A stretch of DNA of 64,000 nt from positions 186,001 through 250,000 of the forward strand of contig NZ_JAJOMA010000001.1 of assembly GCF_021129235.1 (NCBI RefSeq). Reading direction: 5' to 3'. The notes under the pieces were generated by a model that was not told the DNA's origin, did not search any database, and saw nothing but the letters and a program-made list of their open reading frames with translations. This document shows, in pieces, positions 26,215-35,076 of the stretch. Every line of letters begins with the position of its first letter. Position 1 is the first letter of the stretch. A program made the position numbers and the translations under genes. Origin of the DNA: Kineosporia mesophila. GTDB taxonomy: Bacteria; Actinomycetota; Actinomycetes; Actinomycetales; Kineosporiaceae.

Positions 26215-27498
26215 GTGCCGCGCCCCTCTTCCCTTCTTCGTGTCGCCGCCGTTCCGTCCACCGTGGCCCTGGTCGTCGTCACCGGGGTCGGCCCGATCGC
26301 CACCGACTCCTACGTGGCCGCCCTGCCCGCGGTGCAGGACTCGCTGGACACCTCGGCCGCGGTCGCGCAGCTGACCCTCACCGCGTTCATCGTCGGCATG
26401 GCCGCCGGCCAGATCCTGTTCGGCCCGGTCAGTGACGGCCGGGGGCGGCGCCGGCTGCTGGTGGGCGGGGCGATCGTGTTCACCCTGGCCTCGGCGCTGT
26501 GCGCGGTGGCGCCGACCGGTGCGCTGCTGGTGGCGGCCCGGCTCGTGCAGGGGCTGGCGGCGGGCTCCGGCATCGCGATCGGCCGGGCCGTGGTGGGCGA
26601 CGCCTATCCGCCGGCGGAGGCTGCCCGGCGCTACGGCACGCTCGCGTCCATCGTCTTCCTGGGGCCGGTGCTGGCCCCGGCCGCGGGCGGGCTGATCCTC
26701 ACGGTGGGCGACTGGCGCACCGTATTCGTCGTCCTCACGTTCTTCGGGGTCCTGATGATCCTGGCCGCCGGGCTGGGCCTGCCCGAGACCCTGCCGCCGG
26801 AGCAGCGCCACGGCGGTGGTCTCGGCGCGGCGGTCCGCCGGATGCGCGACCTGGGCGGCGAGTGGTCGTTCATGCGCCACGTCTGCCTGCAGTGCCTGAC
26901 CATCTGCGGGTTCTTCACCTACATCGGGGGCTCGTCGTTCGTGCTCCAGGAGGTCTACGGCATCTCCGAGAGCACCTATGCGCTGGTGTTCGCCGTGAAC
27001 GCCTGCGCGATGGCCGCCACCAGCATGCTCTTCCGGTTCGCGATCGGCCGGGTGTCACCGGCCCGGCTGCGCGTCATCGGGATGGCCGTCTCGACCTCCG
27101 CCGCCGTCGGGGTGCTGGCGTGCGCCGGGGCCGAGCGGGTGGCGGGCTCACCGCCCCCGCTGGCGATCGTCTGGGTGCTGCTGTCGGTGCTGGTCGGCGG
27201 GATGGGCCTGACCATCCCCTCCGCCACCGCGCTCGGCCAGGAGGCCGGTCGCCGGGCCCGGGGCACGGCCGCCGCCCTCCAGGGCGGTCTGGCGTTCTTC
27301 TGCGGTGCGGCCGTGACGCCGCTGACCGGCCTGATCGGCTACGACACCCTGCTGCCGATGGCCGCCCTGATGAGCGGCTTCTTCCTGCTCGCCCTCCTGA
27401 CGCTCACCGTCTGGTTCGGGATCCGGGAGACCGGTGGTGCGGCGTCCGCTAATGGGGAGAACATGAAGGTGACCGGATCGCCCGAGCTGCACAGCTGA
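26215..27498 (+). CDS. MFS drug-efflux transporter, Bcr/CflA type
   Basis: 427 residues, twelve predicted TMs. Family hallmarks are IATDSYVAALPAVQDSL in TM1, GPVSDGRGRRRLL (loop 2-3 motif A), LVQGLAAGSGIAIGRAVVGD (TM4) and the antiporter-type GPVLAPAAGG in TM5. It is expected to export drugs or small molecules by proton antiport; the substrate is unknown. Starts at GTG 26215, apparently leaderless. Confidence 0.9.
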   Translation: MPRPSSLLRVAAVPSTVALVVVTGVGPIATDSYVAALPAVQDSLDTSAAVAQLTLTAFIVGMAAGQILFGPVSDGRGRRRLLVGGAIVFTLASALCAVAPTGALLVAARLVQGLAAGSGIAIGRAVVGDAYPPAEAARRYGTLASIVFLGPVLAPAAGGLILTVGDWRTVFVVLTFFGVLMILAAGLGLPETLPPEQRHGGGLGAAVRRMRDLGGEWSFMRHVCLQCLTICGFFTYIGGSSFVLQEVYGISESTYALVFAVNACAMAATSMLFRFAIGRVSPARLRVIGMAVSTSAAVGVLACAGAERVAGSPPPLAIVWVLLSVLVGGMGLTIPSATALGQEAGRRARGTAAALQGGLAFFCGAAVTPLTGLIGYDTLLPMAALMSGFFLLALLTLTVWFGIRETGGAASANGENMKVTGSPELHS

Positions 27499-27510
27499 GC
27501 AACAGCCGTG

Positions 27511-27918
27511 TCAGTGCCGGTGCCGGCTCTTGCGCTGGGAGTGGCCGTGATCTACCCAGTCCACCCAGCGGTCCGAGCGGTGCAGACCGCCGCGGGAAGG
27601 CTGCCCCCGGGCGACCTGGACCCGGAGAATGGCCGGCGACTGCTCGCTCGGGGTCACCGCGACGATGCCGGGCAGCGCCCGGATCATCCGGCCGGCCGTT
27701 CCGTCTTGCCACTGGTCGGCATTGGCGTGCAGGTAGACCACCAGCACGTCGGGTTCGATGACGTCTTCGCTGATGTCCAGCAGCGCCAGCCCCCGGCTGC
27801 GCAGCTCGCGGCCCAGCAGCTCGGCCCGCATCTCCATCTCGGCCTGACTGTTCGCGCGACCTTCGTTCATGCTCGTGATCAGCCCCCTCGCGACGAGCAA
27901 TCCCTTGAACTCGGCCAC
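27511..27918 (-). CDS. Unknown protein with beta-alpha-beta core
   Basis: Up to 135 residues from GTG 27918; an ATG at 27870 (MNEGRANSQ) is an alternative. The core (AELLGRELRSRGLALLDISEDVIEPDVLVVYLH...MIRALPGIVAVTPSEQSPAILRVQV) alternates helix and strand like a ferredoxin-fold domain. The C-terminal tail is rich in Arg and His. No family recognised. It is convergent with the MFS gene and divergent from the HAD hydrolase gene. Confidence 0.65.
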   Translation of the reverse strand: MAEFKGLLVARGLITSMNEGRANSQAEMEMRAELLGRELRSRGLALLDISEDVIEPDVLVVYLHANADQWQDGTAGRMIRALPGIVAVTPSEQSPAILRVQVARGQPSRGGLHRSDRWVDWVDHGHSQRKSRHRH

Positions 27919-28192
27919 CAGGAACCCCGGCGCGAAGGACTCCTGGGAGGGCGAGACCAGCGACGGGTGATGGTCCCCAACCGCTGGCCTCGCCGATCTA
28001 GGTGGCCGACCCCCGTTTGCTCGGCCACATCACCAGGGTCATACGGATGATGGGCGAAGTCATCTGTTCGATGAGGACAGGACGAATGTCCTCATTGCAC
28101 CTTTGTGGGCGGGCAATGCTGTCCCACCGGCAGATCCAAGGCTCGGTGGGCTCGGTGGAAACAGCGGCAACAACCTGGGAGGAACGAGCAAC
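27919..28192. other. 274-base divergent promoter region
   Basis: Contains the inverted repeat at 28071-28095 and the GGGAGG ribosome site for the HAD gene. No other gene is seen. Confidence 0.5.
28071..28095. promoter_or_regulatory. ATGAGGACA-N7-TGTCCTCAT inverted repeat (site 1)
   Basis: Perfect 9-base arms 28071-28079 and 28087-28095 with a 7-base spacer, in the divergent gap 98 bases before the HAD gene. The same arms and spacing recur at 30535-30559 and 46962-46986. Confidence 0.65.
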
Positions 28193-28882
28193 ATGATCCG
28201 TTCAGTGGTGTTCGACGTCGGCGAGACGCTTCTGGACGACACGTCGGAGTGGGGCCGGTGGGCGGACTGGATCGGTGTGCCCCGGCACACCTTCTCCGCC
28301 GTGATGGGGGCCGTGGTGTGGGACGGCCGCGACAACGGTGAGACCTTCGAGTACTTCCGCCCGGGCTTCGACCTGCCGGCGGAACGACAGCGTCGGGAAG
28401 AGGCCGGATGCGGGGAGAACATCAGCGAGACCGACCTCTACCCGGACGTGAGGCCTGCGCTCGCGGCGCTGCGGGAGGCCGGTTACTGGGTGGGTGTGTC
28501 GGGCAACCAGTCGGCCCGGACGGGAGAGCTGCTGCGCGCGCTCGACCTGCCGGCCGACGCGGTGACGGTGTCGGGTGAGCTCGGGCTGATCAAGCCGTCA
28601 CCGGCCTACTTCGACTGGCTCGCCGGGTGGGCCCCCGGCGATCGGGACGAGATTCTGTATGTCGGCGATCATCGCGATTTCGATGCGATTCCCGCTCGGG
28701 CTCAGGGTTTTCGGGCCGCACTGGTGCGGCGCGGCCCGTGGGGGCACCTGTGGGCGGACGACGAGGAGGTCAAGCGGACGGTGGACTGGGTGCTCGGGTC
28801 GCTGACGGAACTGCCCGCGTTGCTCGGACCGTTGCTCGGACCGCGGGAACCGGCCGGGCCGGAGCCAGTACCTCACGGGTGA
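28193..28882 (+). CDS. HAD-family hydrolase
   Basis: 229 residues. Motif I VFDVGETLLDD (nucleophile Asp8), motif II VSGNQSA, motif III Lys in ELGLIKPSPAYF and motif IV YVGDHRDFDAIPA, with a helical cap between motifs I and II. Likely a phosphatase of a small metabolite. The ATG at 28193 follows GGGAGG. Its 3' end overlaps the convergent XRE gene by 113 bases. Confidence 0.9.
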   Translation: MIRSVVFDVGETLLDDTSEWGRWADWIGVPRHTFSAVMGAVVWDGRDNGETFEYFRPGFDLPAERQRREEAGCGENISETDLYPDVRPALAALREAGYWVGVSGNQSARTGELLRALDLPADAVTVSGELGLIKPSPAYFDWLAGWAPGDRDEILYVGDHRDFDAIPARAQGFRAALVRRGPWGHLWADDEEVKRTVDWVLGSLTELPALLGPLLGPREPAGPEPVPHG

Positions 28883-30137
28883 AGCCCTCCACCGCCGCGG
28901 CCCGCACCGGGCTGGTGCCGGCCAGAGCGGTGAGGGTGCTGTGCACGTCAGGGTCCACGCGCACGTTCTGGGGAGCGATCCGCTGCGCGGAGCGCAGCGT
29001 CTCCAGAACGTCGTCGTGACGCCCGATCGCGAACTGGGCGCGGGCCAGGTCGACGTAGAAGTGCGACCGGCGCTCGGCCGGCAGCGTCTCCGGGGGTGCC
29101 CAGCCCTCGGCCGTGTCGAGCGCCACCTGCGGGGCGTCCAGCTCGACGGCGGTGGACACCTCGTGGATGCGCACCGACTCCGGGCCGAACGCGGTGCCGG
29201 CCCAGATGCCCTCGGGGACCTGGGCGGCGGTGGTCCGGGCCTCGTCCAGGTGGTCCCAGGCCTTCTCCGGGAGTCCGGCCCGGGCGGCGGCGATCGCGGC
29301 CCGCATGTGCAGGGAGCCGTACTGCGCCAGCATCTCCTCCGGGCGGCCGTGGTCGCGCGCCTTCACCGCGTCGGCCGCACGCTCCAGCATGACGCGCCCG
29401 GCCCGTGGCTCGCGGCCGAGGAAGAACGACTCGGCGCGCACGTACGAGGTGGCGGCCACGCTGAACGGCTCGCCGGTCTGCCCCGCGGCCCAGCCCATGA
29501 TGTGAATGAGCCGGCCGGACAGGTCGTGCAGCCCGAGCTTGGCCGCCACCGCGTCGGCGGCGCGCCAGGCCTGGACCAGCATGCGGGCCACCCGCTGGCG
29601 TTCCTCGTCGGTGCGCTGCTTCTCCAGGGCCCGGGTCAGCTCGGGGATCAGGGCGGGCAGGGTGCTGAGCAGTTGCCGGTACTCCGAGTTGAGCCGTTCG
29701 TCGATGAGAGTGTGTGTGGCGGAACGTAATGCGCCGACATCCCGGACCGGGCCGTCGTCGGGCAGGTCGTACAGGTCGGCCAGCCGGTGCAGGGCGCCGA
29801 TGCCCGGGCCGTCGGCGGTGACCAGGCCGAGCCCGGTGTCCAGCCGCCGGGGCCGGGCCTCGATGCGGCGTTCGGCCAGGTCGAACTCCAGGGCCGCGGT
29901 CGCCAGCCGCACCAGTTCGCCCTCGGCGCCGAGCACGTCGTCGAGACGGCGCGCGACGTCGGGCTGCGGTCGCCGCTCGGCGCGTTCCATCTTCGCGATC
30001 AGGGTGCCGCTGACGTGAACGGTGCGGCCGAGCTGGGACTGTGCCATACCGGCCTGGGTGCGGTAGGCGCGCAGACGCGCACCGAACCGGGCAAGCCGGG
30101 AGGCATCGGGGTCGAGGTCGCGCAACGGCTGTGGCAT
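28770..30137 (-). CDS. XRE-type HTH regulator with TPR-like sensor region
   Basis: 455 residues. HTH at about 17-70 (RLRAYRTQAGMAQSQLGRTVHVSGTLIAKMERAERRP). A long all-helical region with TPR-like repeats follows, resembling actinobacterial regulators that bind peptides or signals. An Ala/Pro/Arg tail lies in the overlap with the HAD gene. The ATG at 30137 has GGGAGG upstream. A 16-base palindrome 50 bases upstream of the start is a plausible autoregulatory operator. Confidence 0.87.
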   Translation of the reverse strand: MPQPLRDLDPDASRLARFGARLRAYRTQAGMAQSQLGRTVHVSGTLIAKMERAERRPQPDVARRLDDVLGAEGELVRLATAALEFDLAERRIEARPRRLDTGLGLVTADGPGIGALHRLADLYDLPDDGPVRDVGALRSATHTLIDERLNSEYRQLLSTLPALIPELTRALEKQRTDEERQRVARMLVQAWRAADAVAAKLGLHDLSGRLIHIMGWAAGQTGEPFSVAATSYVRAESFFLGREPRAGRVMLERAADAVKARDHGRPEEMLAQYGSLHMRAAIAAARAGLPEKAWDHLDEARTTAAQVPEGIWAGTAFGPESVRIHEVSTAVELDAPQVALDTAEGWAPPETLPAERRSHFYVDLARAQFAIGRHDDVLETLRSAQRIAPQNVRVDPDVHSTLTALAGTSPVRAAAVEGFTREVLAPARPVPAVRATVRATRAVPSATRAPSPPSA

Positions 30138-30186
30138 GGCTGGCCTCCCATCAAAGGTCCAGTCGCAGCCATGCAGTCCGCTGTGT

Positions 30187-30202
30187 CAGCGTGCGCACGC
30201 TG
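30187..30202. promoter_or_regulatory. CAGCGTGCGCACGCTG palindrome
   Basis: Perfect 16-base palindrome 50-65 bases upstream of the XRE gene starting at 30137; candidate operator for that regulator. Confidence 0.5.
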
Positions 30203-30534
30203 CTGTCATCACAATATGCAACCCCGCACCAAAGGGTAAGTCCGAATTGGCCCTTTTTCGTGAAACCGTGACCCCTCCGACGTCTCCTCTGGCCACCCGT
30301 CCAAGGAAATTCCTACCGGGTTCCTCGCGAGTAGTCCGGCAAAGCCTTGATTGCCAGGCGTGTCGACGCTAAGTGCGGTTCGCGGGCCGGAACTTGGTGG
30401 GCGGGGCCGTGATGGGGCTCGAAGCTGTCCGTCATCGCGGCCCCGCCGGCAGCAGGGGGCAGTGTCGGGGTGCCTGCCGACACGGAGATACTGTCAGTCG
30501 CAGTGCGTTACGGGGCGACATCGGCAGTGACGAG

Positions 30535-30559
30535 AAGAGGACAGCGGGACTGTCCTCTT
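30535..30559. promoter_or_regulatory. AAGAGGACA-N7-TGTCCTCTT inverted repeat (site 2)
   Basis: Perfect 9-base arms 30535-30543 and 30551-30559, spacer 7. It also lies just 9 bases past the stop of the flavoprotein gene (minus strand), so it could serve as that gene's terminator stem; no T-run follows. Confidence 0.6.
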
Positions 30560-30568
30560 GGATCGGAA

Positions 30569-31780
30569 TCAGGCGGTCCGGGGCACCGGCGCCCCGCTGA
30601 GCGAGCGAAGCAGCCAGCGGGCAGGGGCGAAACGCAGTACCCGGGCGACGTTCGTCTGGCCGCGCGTCAGGCGCTGGAACTCGCGCCAGCCCAGGGGGGT
30701 ACGGGTCAGCAGGGCGTGCATGACCGACGGGTGTCGTTCGAATGCCTGCAGAAACACCCGGCCCGCCTCCATCTCCGGCCCCAGTTCTTCCGTGATGCGC
30801 ACCGTGTAGTCGCGCACCATCCGGCTGAGATCGCCCATGCTGGGCGGCATCCCGGTCGGACCGGCGGCCTTCGCGGCACACTCGCCGGCGATCCGGCCGG
30901 ACCGCAGGGCGAAGGAAATGCCTTCCCGGGTCCAGGGTTCCAGCAGGCCGGCGGCATCGCCGGCAACCAGTACCCGGCCCTGGCCGAGCGGGGAGTCGGT
31001 GGTGCGGCAGCGGGTCAGGTGGCCGGATTCGTGGATCACCTCGGCGTCGTCGAGACCCTGTTTCCGAACGAAATCCTTGAGGTAAGAGCGGGCTTCGTCG
31101 GACGTGCCGCGGCGCGCGATGACGCCGACGGTGATCGTGTCGCCCTTCGGGAAGACCCAGCCGTACGAGCCGGGGATCGGGCCCCAGTCCATGTGGATGC
31201 GCCCGGCCCAGGCGCGGGTGTGCTCCTCGGTGGCCCTCAGCTCGTACTCCAGCCCGAGGTCGACCTGCCCGAGCGTCACGCCGACGTGACGGGCGATGCG
31301 GCTGGCGCTGCCGTCCGCGCCGACCACATAGCGGGCCCGGATCGGCCCGACCGAGGTGGACAGCAGGGCGCCGTCGATGTCCTGGGTCACCGCCGTCACC
31401 GTGACCCCCGAGCGCACCTGCGCCCCCAGTGACACGGCGTGCTCGAGCAGGGCGGCGTCGAACTCGCTGCGGTCGACCAGGCTGAGCAGGCGCCCGCGGG
31501 ACGAGCGCCCGGCCGCCTTCTCGCCGTCGGCGGTGAACGACGCCCGCCTGATCTCCTGCTTCACCGGCACGTCGAACCCGGCCAGCTCGGCCAGGCTGAC
31601 ACCGATCAGCCCGCCGCCACAGGTCTTGTACCGGGGGAACTGCGCACGGTCGACGATCAGGGTGCGGGCGCCCATCCGCGCCGCCGCCGCGGCCGCACTG
31701 CTGCCGGCCGGTCCCGCGCCGACCACGACCACGTCGTAGCCGATGCGATCGTTGTGCTGCTGGTTCCCGCTGACGCCCAT
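30569..31780 (-). CDS. Geranylgeranyl-reductase-family FAD flavoprotein
   Basis: 403 residues. N-terminal FAD motif YDVVVVGAGPAGSSAAAAAARMG, then FPRYKTCGGGL, the typical C-G-G-G loop of the family. VGADGSASRIAR and the second FAD motif GQGRVLVAGDAAGLLEPWTREGISFALRSG follow. Members saturate isoprenoid chains of lipids or menaquinone, or act as related monooxygenases; which one applies here cannot be told. ATG 31780 has no ribosome site but a TAGCAT hexamer 6 bases upstream, suggesting a leaderless mRNA separate from kdp. Confidence 0.88.
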   Translation of the reverse strand: MGVSGNQQHNDRIGYDVVVVGAGPAGSSAAAAAARMGARTLIVDRAQFPRYKTCGGGLIGVSLAELAGFDVPVKQEIRRASFTADGEKAAGRSSRGRLLSLVDRSEFDAALLEHAVSLGAQVRSGVTVTAVTQDIDGALLSTSVGPIRARYVVGADGSASRIARHVGVTLGQVDLGLEYELRATEEHTRAWAGRIHMDWGPIPGSYGWVFPKGDTITVGVIARRGTSDEARSYLKDFVRKQGLDDAEVIHESGHLTRCRTTDSPLGQGRVLVAGDAAGLLEPWTREGISFALRSGRIAGECAAKAAGPTGMPPSMGDLSRMVRDYTVRITEELGPEMEAGRVFLQAFERHPSVMHALLTRTPLGWREFQRLTRGQTNVARVLRFAPARWLLRSLSGAPVPRTA

Positions 31781-31786
31781 TGGCGC

Positions 31787-31792
31787 ATGCTA
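31787..31792 (-). promoter_or_regulatory. Possible -10 (TAGCAT) of leaderless flavoprotein transcript
   Basis: Hexamer on the minus strand, 6 bases before the ATG at 31780. Confidence 0.45.
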
Positions 31793-31879
31793 GCCAGATC
31801 GTCTGAATGCCCGATGGTGAGGAAGCCCTAACTTGCTGACAAAGATCCATTTCGTGATCAGGTAGAGATCTTTCCGGGC

Positions 31880-32548
31880 CTACGGCTGGAACCGGTACCC
31901 CATCCCGGGCTCGGTGAGCAGGTGCGCCGGGCGGGTCGGGTCGTCCTCCAGCTTGCGGCGCAGCTGGGCCATGTACTGCCGCACGTTCTGGGTCTCCGCC
32001 CGGTAGGTCGGGCCCCACACCTGCTCCAGCAGGTAGCGCTGGCTGAGCAGCTTGCCCGGCTCGGCCACCACCGCGGCCAGCAGCTGCCACTCGGTGCGGG
32101 TGAGGTGCACGTCCTCCGGGGAGATCACGTGCCGCGCCAGGTCGACCGTGTGCCGGCCGATCCGGACCTCGCCCGGCGTCTGGCCGGCGCCCTGGCGGCG
32201 GGCCACCACCCGGATCCGGGCCAGCAGCTCGTCCACACTGAACGGCTTGGTCACGTAGTCGTCGGCCCCGGCGTCCAGGGCGTGCACCTTGTCGTGGCTG
32301 TCGGAGCGGCCGGACAGCACGATCACCGGCACCTGGGTCCACTCGCGCAGCTGCCGGATCACCTCGACGCCGTCCAGGTCGGGCAGACCCAGGTCGAGCA
32401 CCACGATGTCGGGCCGGTCCTGGCGCGCGGCGTCCAGGGCCGTCTGCCCGGTGCCCGCCGTGATCACCTCGTACTGCCGGGCCAGCAGGTTGATCCGCAG
32501 CACGCGGATCATCTGCGGCTCGTCGTCCACCACCAGGATCCGGGTCAC
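31880..32548 (-). CDS. kdpE: KdpE response regulator
   Basis: 222-residue OmpR-type regulator of the kdp operon. Receiver domain with DDE near residue 8, phospho-acceptor Asp52 (VVLDLGLPDLDG) and Lys in VTKPF. C-terminal winged helix with TRTEWQLLAAVVAEPGKLLSQRYLLEQVWG and TEPGMGYRF. GTG 32548 overlaps the kdpD stop by 4 bases (GTGA). The frame's upstream extension is antisense-like and is ignored. Confidence 0.95.
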   Translation of the reverse strand: MTRILVVDDEPQMIRVLRINLLARQYEVITAGTGQTALDAARQDRPDIVVLDLGLPDLDGVEVIRQLREWTQVPVIVLSGRSDSHDKVHALDAGADDYVTKPFSVDELLARIRVVARRQGAGQTPGEVRIGRHTVDLARHVISPEDVHLTRTEWQLLAAVVAEPGKLLSQRYLLEQVWGPTYRAETQNVRQYMAQLRRKLEDDPTRPAHLLTEPGMGYRFQP

Positions 32549-35073
32549 GGCGCGGTCACCTGCACGAGGGTCATGATCATGGTCAGCCCGCCTCCCGGCG
32601 TCGTGTCGGGGGTCAGCCTGCCACCCATCGCCTCGGTCAGGCCGCGGGACAGGGCCAGGCCCAGCCCGACCCCGGTGCCGTTGTCCCGGTCGCCCAGCCG
32701 CTGGAAGGGAAGGAAGACGTCGTCCCACAATTCGGTCGGGATCCCCGGACCCCGGTCGATCACCCGGGTCTCCACCTCACCGGCGTGCGCGCTCACCACG
32801 ATCATCGGGGGGCTGCCCGCCGGACTGTGCCGTAACGCGTTGCGCAGCAGGTTCACCAGCACTCTCTCGATCAGTACCGGGTCGCCGGTCACCTCCAGGA
32901 ACTCCTCCGGCAGGTGCACCGCGATCTCCCGCCCGTCCGGGCCGAGCTCGTCCAGGGCCATGGCCACGGTCTCGGCGATGCTGGTCGGCTCCGGGTGCAT
33001 GGCCAGCGCCCCGGCCTGCAGACGACTCATGTCCAGCAGGTTGTCCACCAGCCGGGTCAGCCGGTCCAGCGACTCCTCGACACTGGCCAGGAGCTCCTCC
33101 TGATCGTCGTCACTGAACCGGATCCCCGGCGTCCTCAATCCCCCCACCGCCGCCTTCGCCGACGCGAGAGGCGTCCGGAGATCGTGACTGACCGCCGACA
33201 GCAGTGCCGTCCGCATTCGGTCCACCTCCGCCAGCGGCCCCGCCGCGGCGGCCTGCTCCCGCAACTGCTGCTGACGCATCGCGACCACCGCCTGGGCGGC
33301 GAAAGCCTGCACCACGCGCCGGTCCTCGGCCGCGAGCGGATGACCGCAGAGCACCAGGGAGATCTCCTCGTCGACCAGAACCTCGGCATCGCCCTCGCCG
33401 GGCGTGGACAGCGGCCGGCCCACCGACGCGACCACCTGCCAGGCGCCCGGGTCGTGCTGCAGGTCCGGGCTCGGACCCGAGTCGGGCGTGCGCTGCAACA
33501 GCGTCGCGCCGTTGAACCGGAAGGTCTCGCGCACCTGGTCGAGCAGGGCCGGGAGCGGCTGGGCGCCGCGCAGCACGCTGCCCGCCAGGGTGGACAGCGT
33601 CTCCGCCTCGGCCCGCGCGCTCGCGGCCTCACGCGTGCGCCGCGCCGCGCGGTCCACCGTGGCGCTCACCGCCACCGCCACCACCAGGAAAACCGCCAGT
33701 GCCAGCACGTTCTCGCGGGTCGCGATGGTGATCGTGTGGAACGGCGGGGCGAAGAAGTAGTTGAGCAGTATCGACCCGGCCACCGCCCCGATCAGGGCCG
33801 GCCAGAGCCCGCCGACCAGGGCCACGATCACCACCGCGGCCAGGTAGAGCAGCAGGTCACTGCCCAGCGAGACCTGACCCCGCAGCTGGGTCAGCAGCGC
33901 CGTGAGCAGGGCCAGGCCCAGGGTCGCGACGAGAAGCCCGGCCAGCCGCCGGTTCCGGCTCAGGGCACTCTCGGCCTTGGGTACCACCCGGCCCTGGTGG
34001 GCCTGGGAGTGCGTGACCAGGTGCACGTCGATGGTGCCCGCGCCGTTGGTCGTGGTCACGCCGACACCGGGGGAGAGGAGGCCGGACAGCCGTCCCCGCC
34101 GGGAGACCCCCAGCACCAGCTCCGTCGCGTTCACCCCGCGGGCGAAGTCGAGCAGCGCCTTGGGTACGTCGTTGCCCACGACCTGGTGGTACGTCCCTCC
34201 CAGGTCTTCCGTCAGCGTCCTCTGGGCCACCAGGTGGGCGTGACTGCCCCCGCTCAGGCCGTCGTTGCGGGCCACGTGCACGGCCAGCAGGTCGGCCCCG
34301 CGCGAGCGGCTGGCCAGCCGGGCGGCCCGGCGGATGAGCGTCTCTCCCTCCGGGCCCCCGGTGAGCGCCACGACGACCCGCTCCCGGGCCTCCCAGGTGT
34401 CCGAGATGCCCTGCGAGGCACGGTAACTCTCGAGCTCGTCGTCCACCTTGTCGGCCAGCCAGAGCAGCGCCAGCTCACGCAGCGCGGTCAGGTTGCCGAC
34501 CCGGAAGTAGTTGCCCAGGGCGGCGTCGATCTTCTCCGCCCCGTAGATGTTGCCGTGGGCCATCCGGCGCCGGATGGCCTCGGGTGCCATGTCCACCAGC
34601 TCGATCGTGTCGGCCCGGCGCACCACCTCGTCGGGCACGCTCTCGCGCTGCGGTACCCCGGTGATCTGCCGGACGATGTCGTTGATCGACTCCAGGTGCT
34701 GCACGTTGACCGTGGTCATCACGGTCAGGCCGGCGTCGAGCAGTTCCTCGATGTCCTGCCAGCGTTTGGTGTTGCGCGAGCCGGGCACGTTGGTGTGCGC
34801 CAGCTCGTCCACGAGCACCACCTCGGGGGCCCGGGCGATCACCGCGTCCACGTCCATCTCGGTGAACGTGGCACCCCGGTAGGTCACCGTGCGGCGCGGG
34901 AGCACCTCGAGGTCGCCGATCATCGCCTCGGTCTGCTCCCGGCCGTGGGTCTCGACGTAGCCGATCACGACATCGGTGCCGCGTTCGCGACGCCGTTGTC
35001 CCTCCTCGAGCATCTTGTACGTCTTCCCCACGCCGGGAGCCGCCCCGAGGTGCACCCGCAGCCGGCCGGCCAT
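32545..35073 (-). CDS. kdpD: KdpD sensor histidine kinase
   Basis: 842 residues. The N-terminal KdpD domain has Walker A GAAPGVGKT at about 11-19, followed by a universal-stress-protein-like domain. Four TMs lie at about 385-480 and a GAF-like domain follows. The kinase core has the H-box SAVSHDLRTPLAS (His about 629), N-box LLRNALRHSP, and G-boxes DRGPGIP and GVGLGLALS. It senses K+ limitation and turgor and phosphorylates KdpE. Begins 3 bases after the kdpC stop. Confidence 0.96.
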   Translation of the reverse strand: MAGRLRVHLGAAPGVGKTYKMLEEGQRRRERGTDVVIGYVETHGREQTEAMIGDLEVLPRRTVTYRGATFTEMDVDAVIARAPEVVLVDELAHTNVPGSRNTKRWQDIEELLDAGLTVMTTVNVQHLESINDIVRQITGVPQRESVPDEVVRRADTIELVDMAPEAIRRRMAHGNIYGAEKIDAALGNYFRVGNLTALRELALLWLADKVDDELESYRASQGISDTWEARERVVVALTGGPEGETLIRRAARLASRSRGADLLAVHVARNDGLSGGSHAHLVAQRTLTEDLGGTYHQVVGNDVPKALLDFARGVNATELVLGVSRRGRLSGLLSPGVGVTTTNGAGTIDVHLVTHSQAHQGRVVPKAESALSRNRRLAGLLVATLGLALLTALLTQLRGQVSLGSDLLLYLAAVVIVALVGGLWPALIGAVAGSILLNYFFAPPFHTITIATRENVLALAVFLVVAVAVSATVDRAARRTREAASARAEAETLSTLAGSVLRGAQPLPALLDQVRETFRFNGATLLQRTPDSGPSPDLQHDPGAWQVVASVGRPLSTPGEGDAEVLVDEEISLVLCGHPLAAEDRRVVQAFAAQAVVAMRQQQLREQAAAAGPLAEVDRMRTALLSAVSHDLRTPLASAKAAVGGLRTPGIRFSDDDQEELLASVEESLDRLTRLVDNLLDMSRLQAGALAMHPEPTSIAETVAMALDELGPDGREIAVHLPEEFLEVTGDPVLIERVLVNLLRNALRHSPAGSPPMIVVSAHAGEVETRVIDRGPGIPTELWDDVFLPFQRLGDRDNGTGVGLGLALSRGLTEAMGGRLTPDTTPGGGLTMIMTLVQVTAP

Positions 35074-35076
35074 GCC

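Larger units (their letters stand above)
30138..30568. other. 431-base gap without a credible gene
   Basis: Holds the palindrome at 30187-30202, the inverted repeat at 30535-30559 and otherwise no recognisable feature; the short ORFs here lack codon bias. Confidence 0.5.

Noticed and set aside
26118-26880. Long N-terminal extension of the 25813-26118 gene
   Set aside because: Lies antisense to the MFS transporter gene and is His/Gln/Arg-rich; only the C-terminal 101 residues look like protein.
30138-30430. Short open frames in the gap before the XRE gene
   Set aside because: No ribosome sites, no third-position GC bias and no domain patterns.
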